This document shows positions 5,802-6,445 of a stretch of DNA of 6,445 bases, piece after piece. The stretch comes from Betaproteobacteria bacterium (GTDB lineage: Bacteria; Pseudomonadota; Gammaproteobacteria; Burkholderiales; Burkholderiaceae_C), in contig VBCQ01000173.1 of assembly GCA_005882155.1 (NCBI GenBank), positions 1 through 6,445 on the forward strand, written 5' to 3'. The stretch's first letter is position 1. The number at the start of each line of letters is the position of its first letter. The translations under genes and the position numbers were made by a program. The notes under the pieces are model-generated. The model ran no database searches. It saw only the letters and a program-made list of their open reading frames with translations, and was not told the DNA's origin.

Positions 5802-6445
5802 TCAACCCCGCTTCGCGACCAGCGTCAGGATGTCATACGAAGCGACCAGCTCGTCGTCCTGATTCGTCACCTCGACATCCCACGCAACAACGCCTTGACC
5901 GACGCCGTTCGCGTCCTTCTTCTGCCGATCGGTCTTACGCTTGCACGTGAGGCGCGCGCGGATCGTGTCGCCGATGCCCACCGGCTTGACGAAGCGCAGC
6001 GTGTCGAGCCCGTAGTTCGCAAGCACCGGTCCGGGCGCCGGCCAGACGAAGAGCCCGGCCGCCGCCGACAGCACGAAGTAGCCATGCGCGATGCGCTTGC
6101 CGAACGCGCTTTCCTTCGCCGCCAGCTCGTCGAAGTGCATGTAGAAGTAGTCGCCCGAGATGCCGCCGAAGGCGACGATGTCGGCCTCGCTGACGGTGCG
6201 CCGATGCGTCAGCAGCGTGTCGCCGATCTGCAGATCCTCGAAGTGCTTGCGGAACGGATGCAGGTCCGACTCGCGCAGCGCTGCACCCCGAACATGCTCG
6301 CCGGTGATCGCCGCGAGCATCGTCGGCGAGCCCTGCACTGCCGTGCGCTGCAGGTAATGCTTGACCGCGCGCAGTCCGCCCAGTTCTTCCCCACCGCCGG
6401 CGCGACCCGGGCCGCCATGCTTGAGCATCGGCAGCGGCGAGCCAT
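5802..6445 (-). CDS. paaZ: Phenylacetate degradation bifunctional protein PaaZ, C-terminal part
   Basis: PaaZ opens the oxepin-CoA ring with its MaoC-type hydratase domain and oxidises the resulting aldehyde with its aldehyde dehydrogenase domain, in the CoA-dependent phenylacetate pathway. The visible 214 residues hold the end of the dehydrogenase domain (GSPLPMLKHGGPGRAGGGEE, then LQRTAVQGSPTML) and the whole hydratase domain. That domain begins near HPFRKHFEDLQIGDTLLTHRR. The hydratase signature SGDYFYMHFD has the Asp (6150-6152) and His (6135-6137) corresponding to the E. coli catalytic pair. AHGYFVLSAAAGLFV and ANYGLDTLRFVKPV follow, and the protein ends LVAKRG. The match to E. coli PaaZ (681 aa) is close throughout. 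The frame is open to the window edge, so an ATG at 6428 is internal and the gene begins beyond 6445. A stand-alone MaoC protein is excluded by the fused dehydrogenase end. Confidence 0.94.
   Translation of the reverse strand, partial: GSPLPMLKHGGPGRAGGGEELGGLRAVKHYLQRTAVQGSPTMLAAITGEHVRGAALRESDLHPFRKHFEDLQIGDTLLTHRRTVSEADIVAFGGISGDYFYMHFDELAAKESAFGKRIAHGYFVLSAAAGLFVWPAPGPVLANYGLDTLRFVKPVGIGDTIRARLTCKRKTDRQKKDANGVGQGVVAWDVEVTNQDDELVASYDILTLVAKRG

Noticed and set aside
6209..6445. Alternative minus-strand frame starting at the window edge
   Set aside because: It is out of frame with PaaZ, whose motifs run unbroken through this stretch.
1..6445. A previously undescribed multi-gene defence or mobile system
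   Set aside because: All genes are recognisable metabolic, RNA-modification or regulatory types; no nuclease, toxin, reverse transcriptase, transposase or recombinase motif is visible.

Overview
The window looks like chromosomal DNA of a GC-rich betaproteobacterium, most probably of the order Burkholderiales. The basis is the high GC content, the closeness of Mog, CysE, TrmJ and SuhB to the forms I know from that group, and their arrangement. Seven of the eight main features are recognisable from their protein motifs. I could not run any database search.

Left half (1-3190), housekeeping genes. The 3' part of a mog-type molybdopterin adenylyltransferase gene (+) meets cysE (-) end to end with no gap. 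Behind cysE on the minus strand lies trmJ (tRNA 2'-O-methyltransferase), so trmJ and cysE run in the same direction. Divergent from trmJ, across a 96-bp spacer, is suhB (+), an inositol-monophosphatase-family protein with a C-terminal extension of about 50 residues.

Middle (3031-4790). A minus-strand amidase-signature hydrolase carries a twin-arginine signal and a lipobox, so it is probably an exported lipoprotein. Its C-terminus looks damaged. After residue 487 the reading frame leaves the family pattern and continues for 69 residues, most of them antisense to the end of suhB. A plausible original C-terminus and stop codon are still readable one frame over, at 3198-3242. This fits a small out-of-frame deletion.

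Right part (4791-6445). A 268-bp non-coding palindromic element (4791-5058) has 31-bp terminal inverted repeats and two large internal hairpins, so it could fold into a cloverleaf or cruciform. It abuts the stop codon of a LuxR-type regulator gene (-). That gene lies 15 bp downstream of the 3' part of paaZ (-), which encodes the ring-opening bifunctional enzyme of phenylacetate catabolism. paaZ continues beyond the window.

I see no CRISPR array, tRNA, rRNA, transposase or phage gene. I do not see a new multi-gene system. The two items most worth a second look are the palindromic element and the frameshifted amidase tail.
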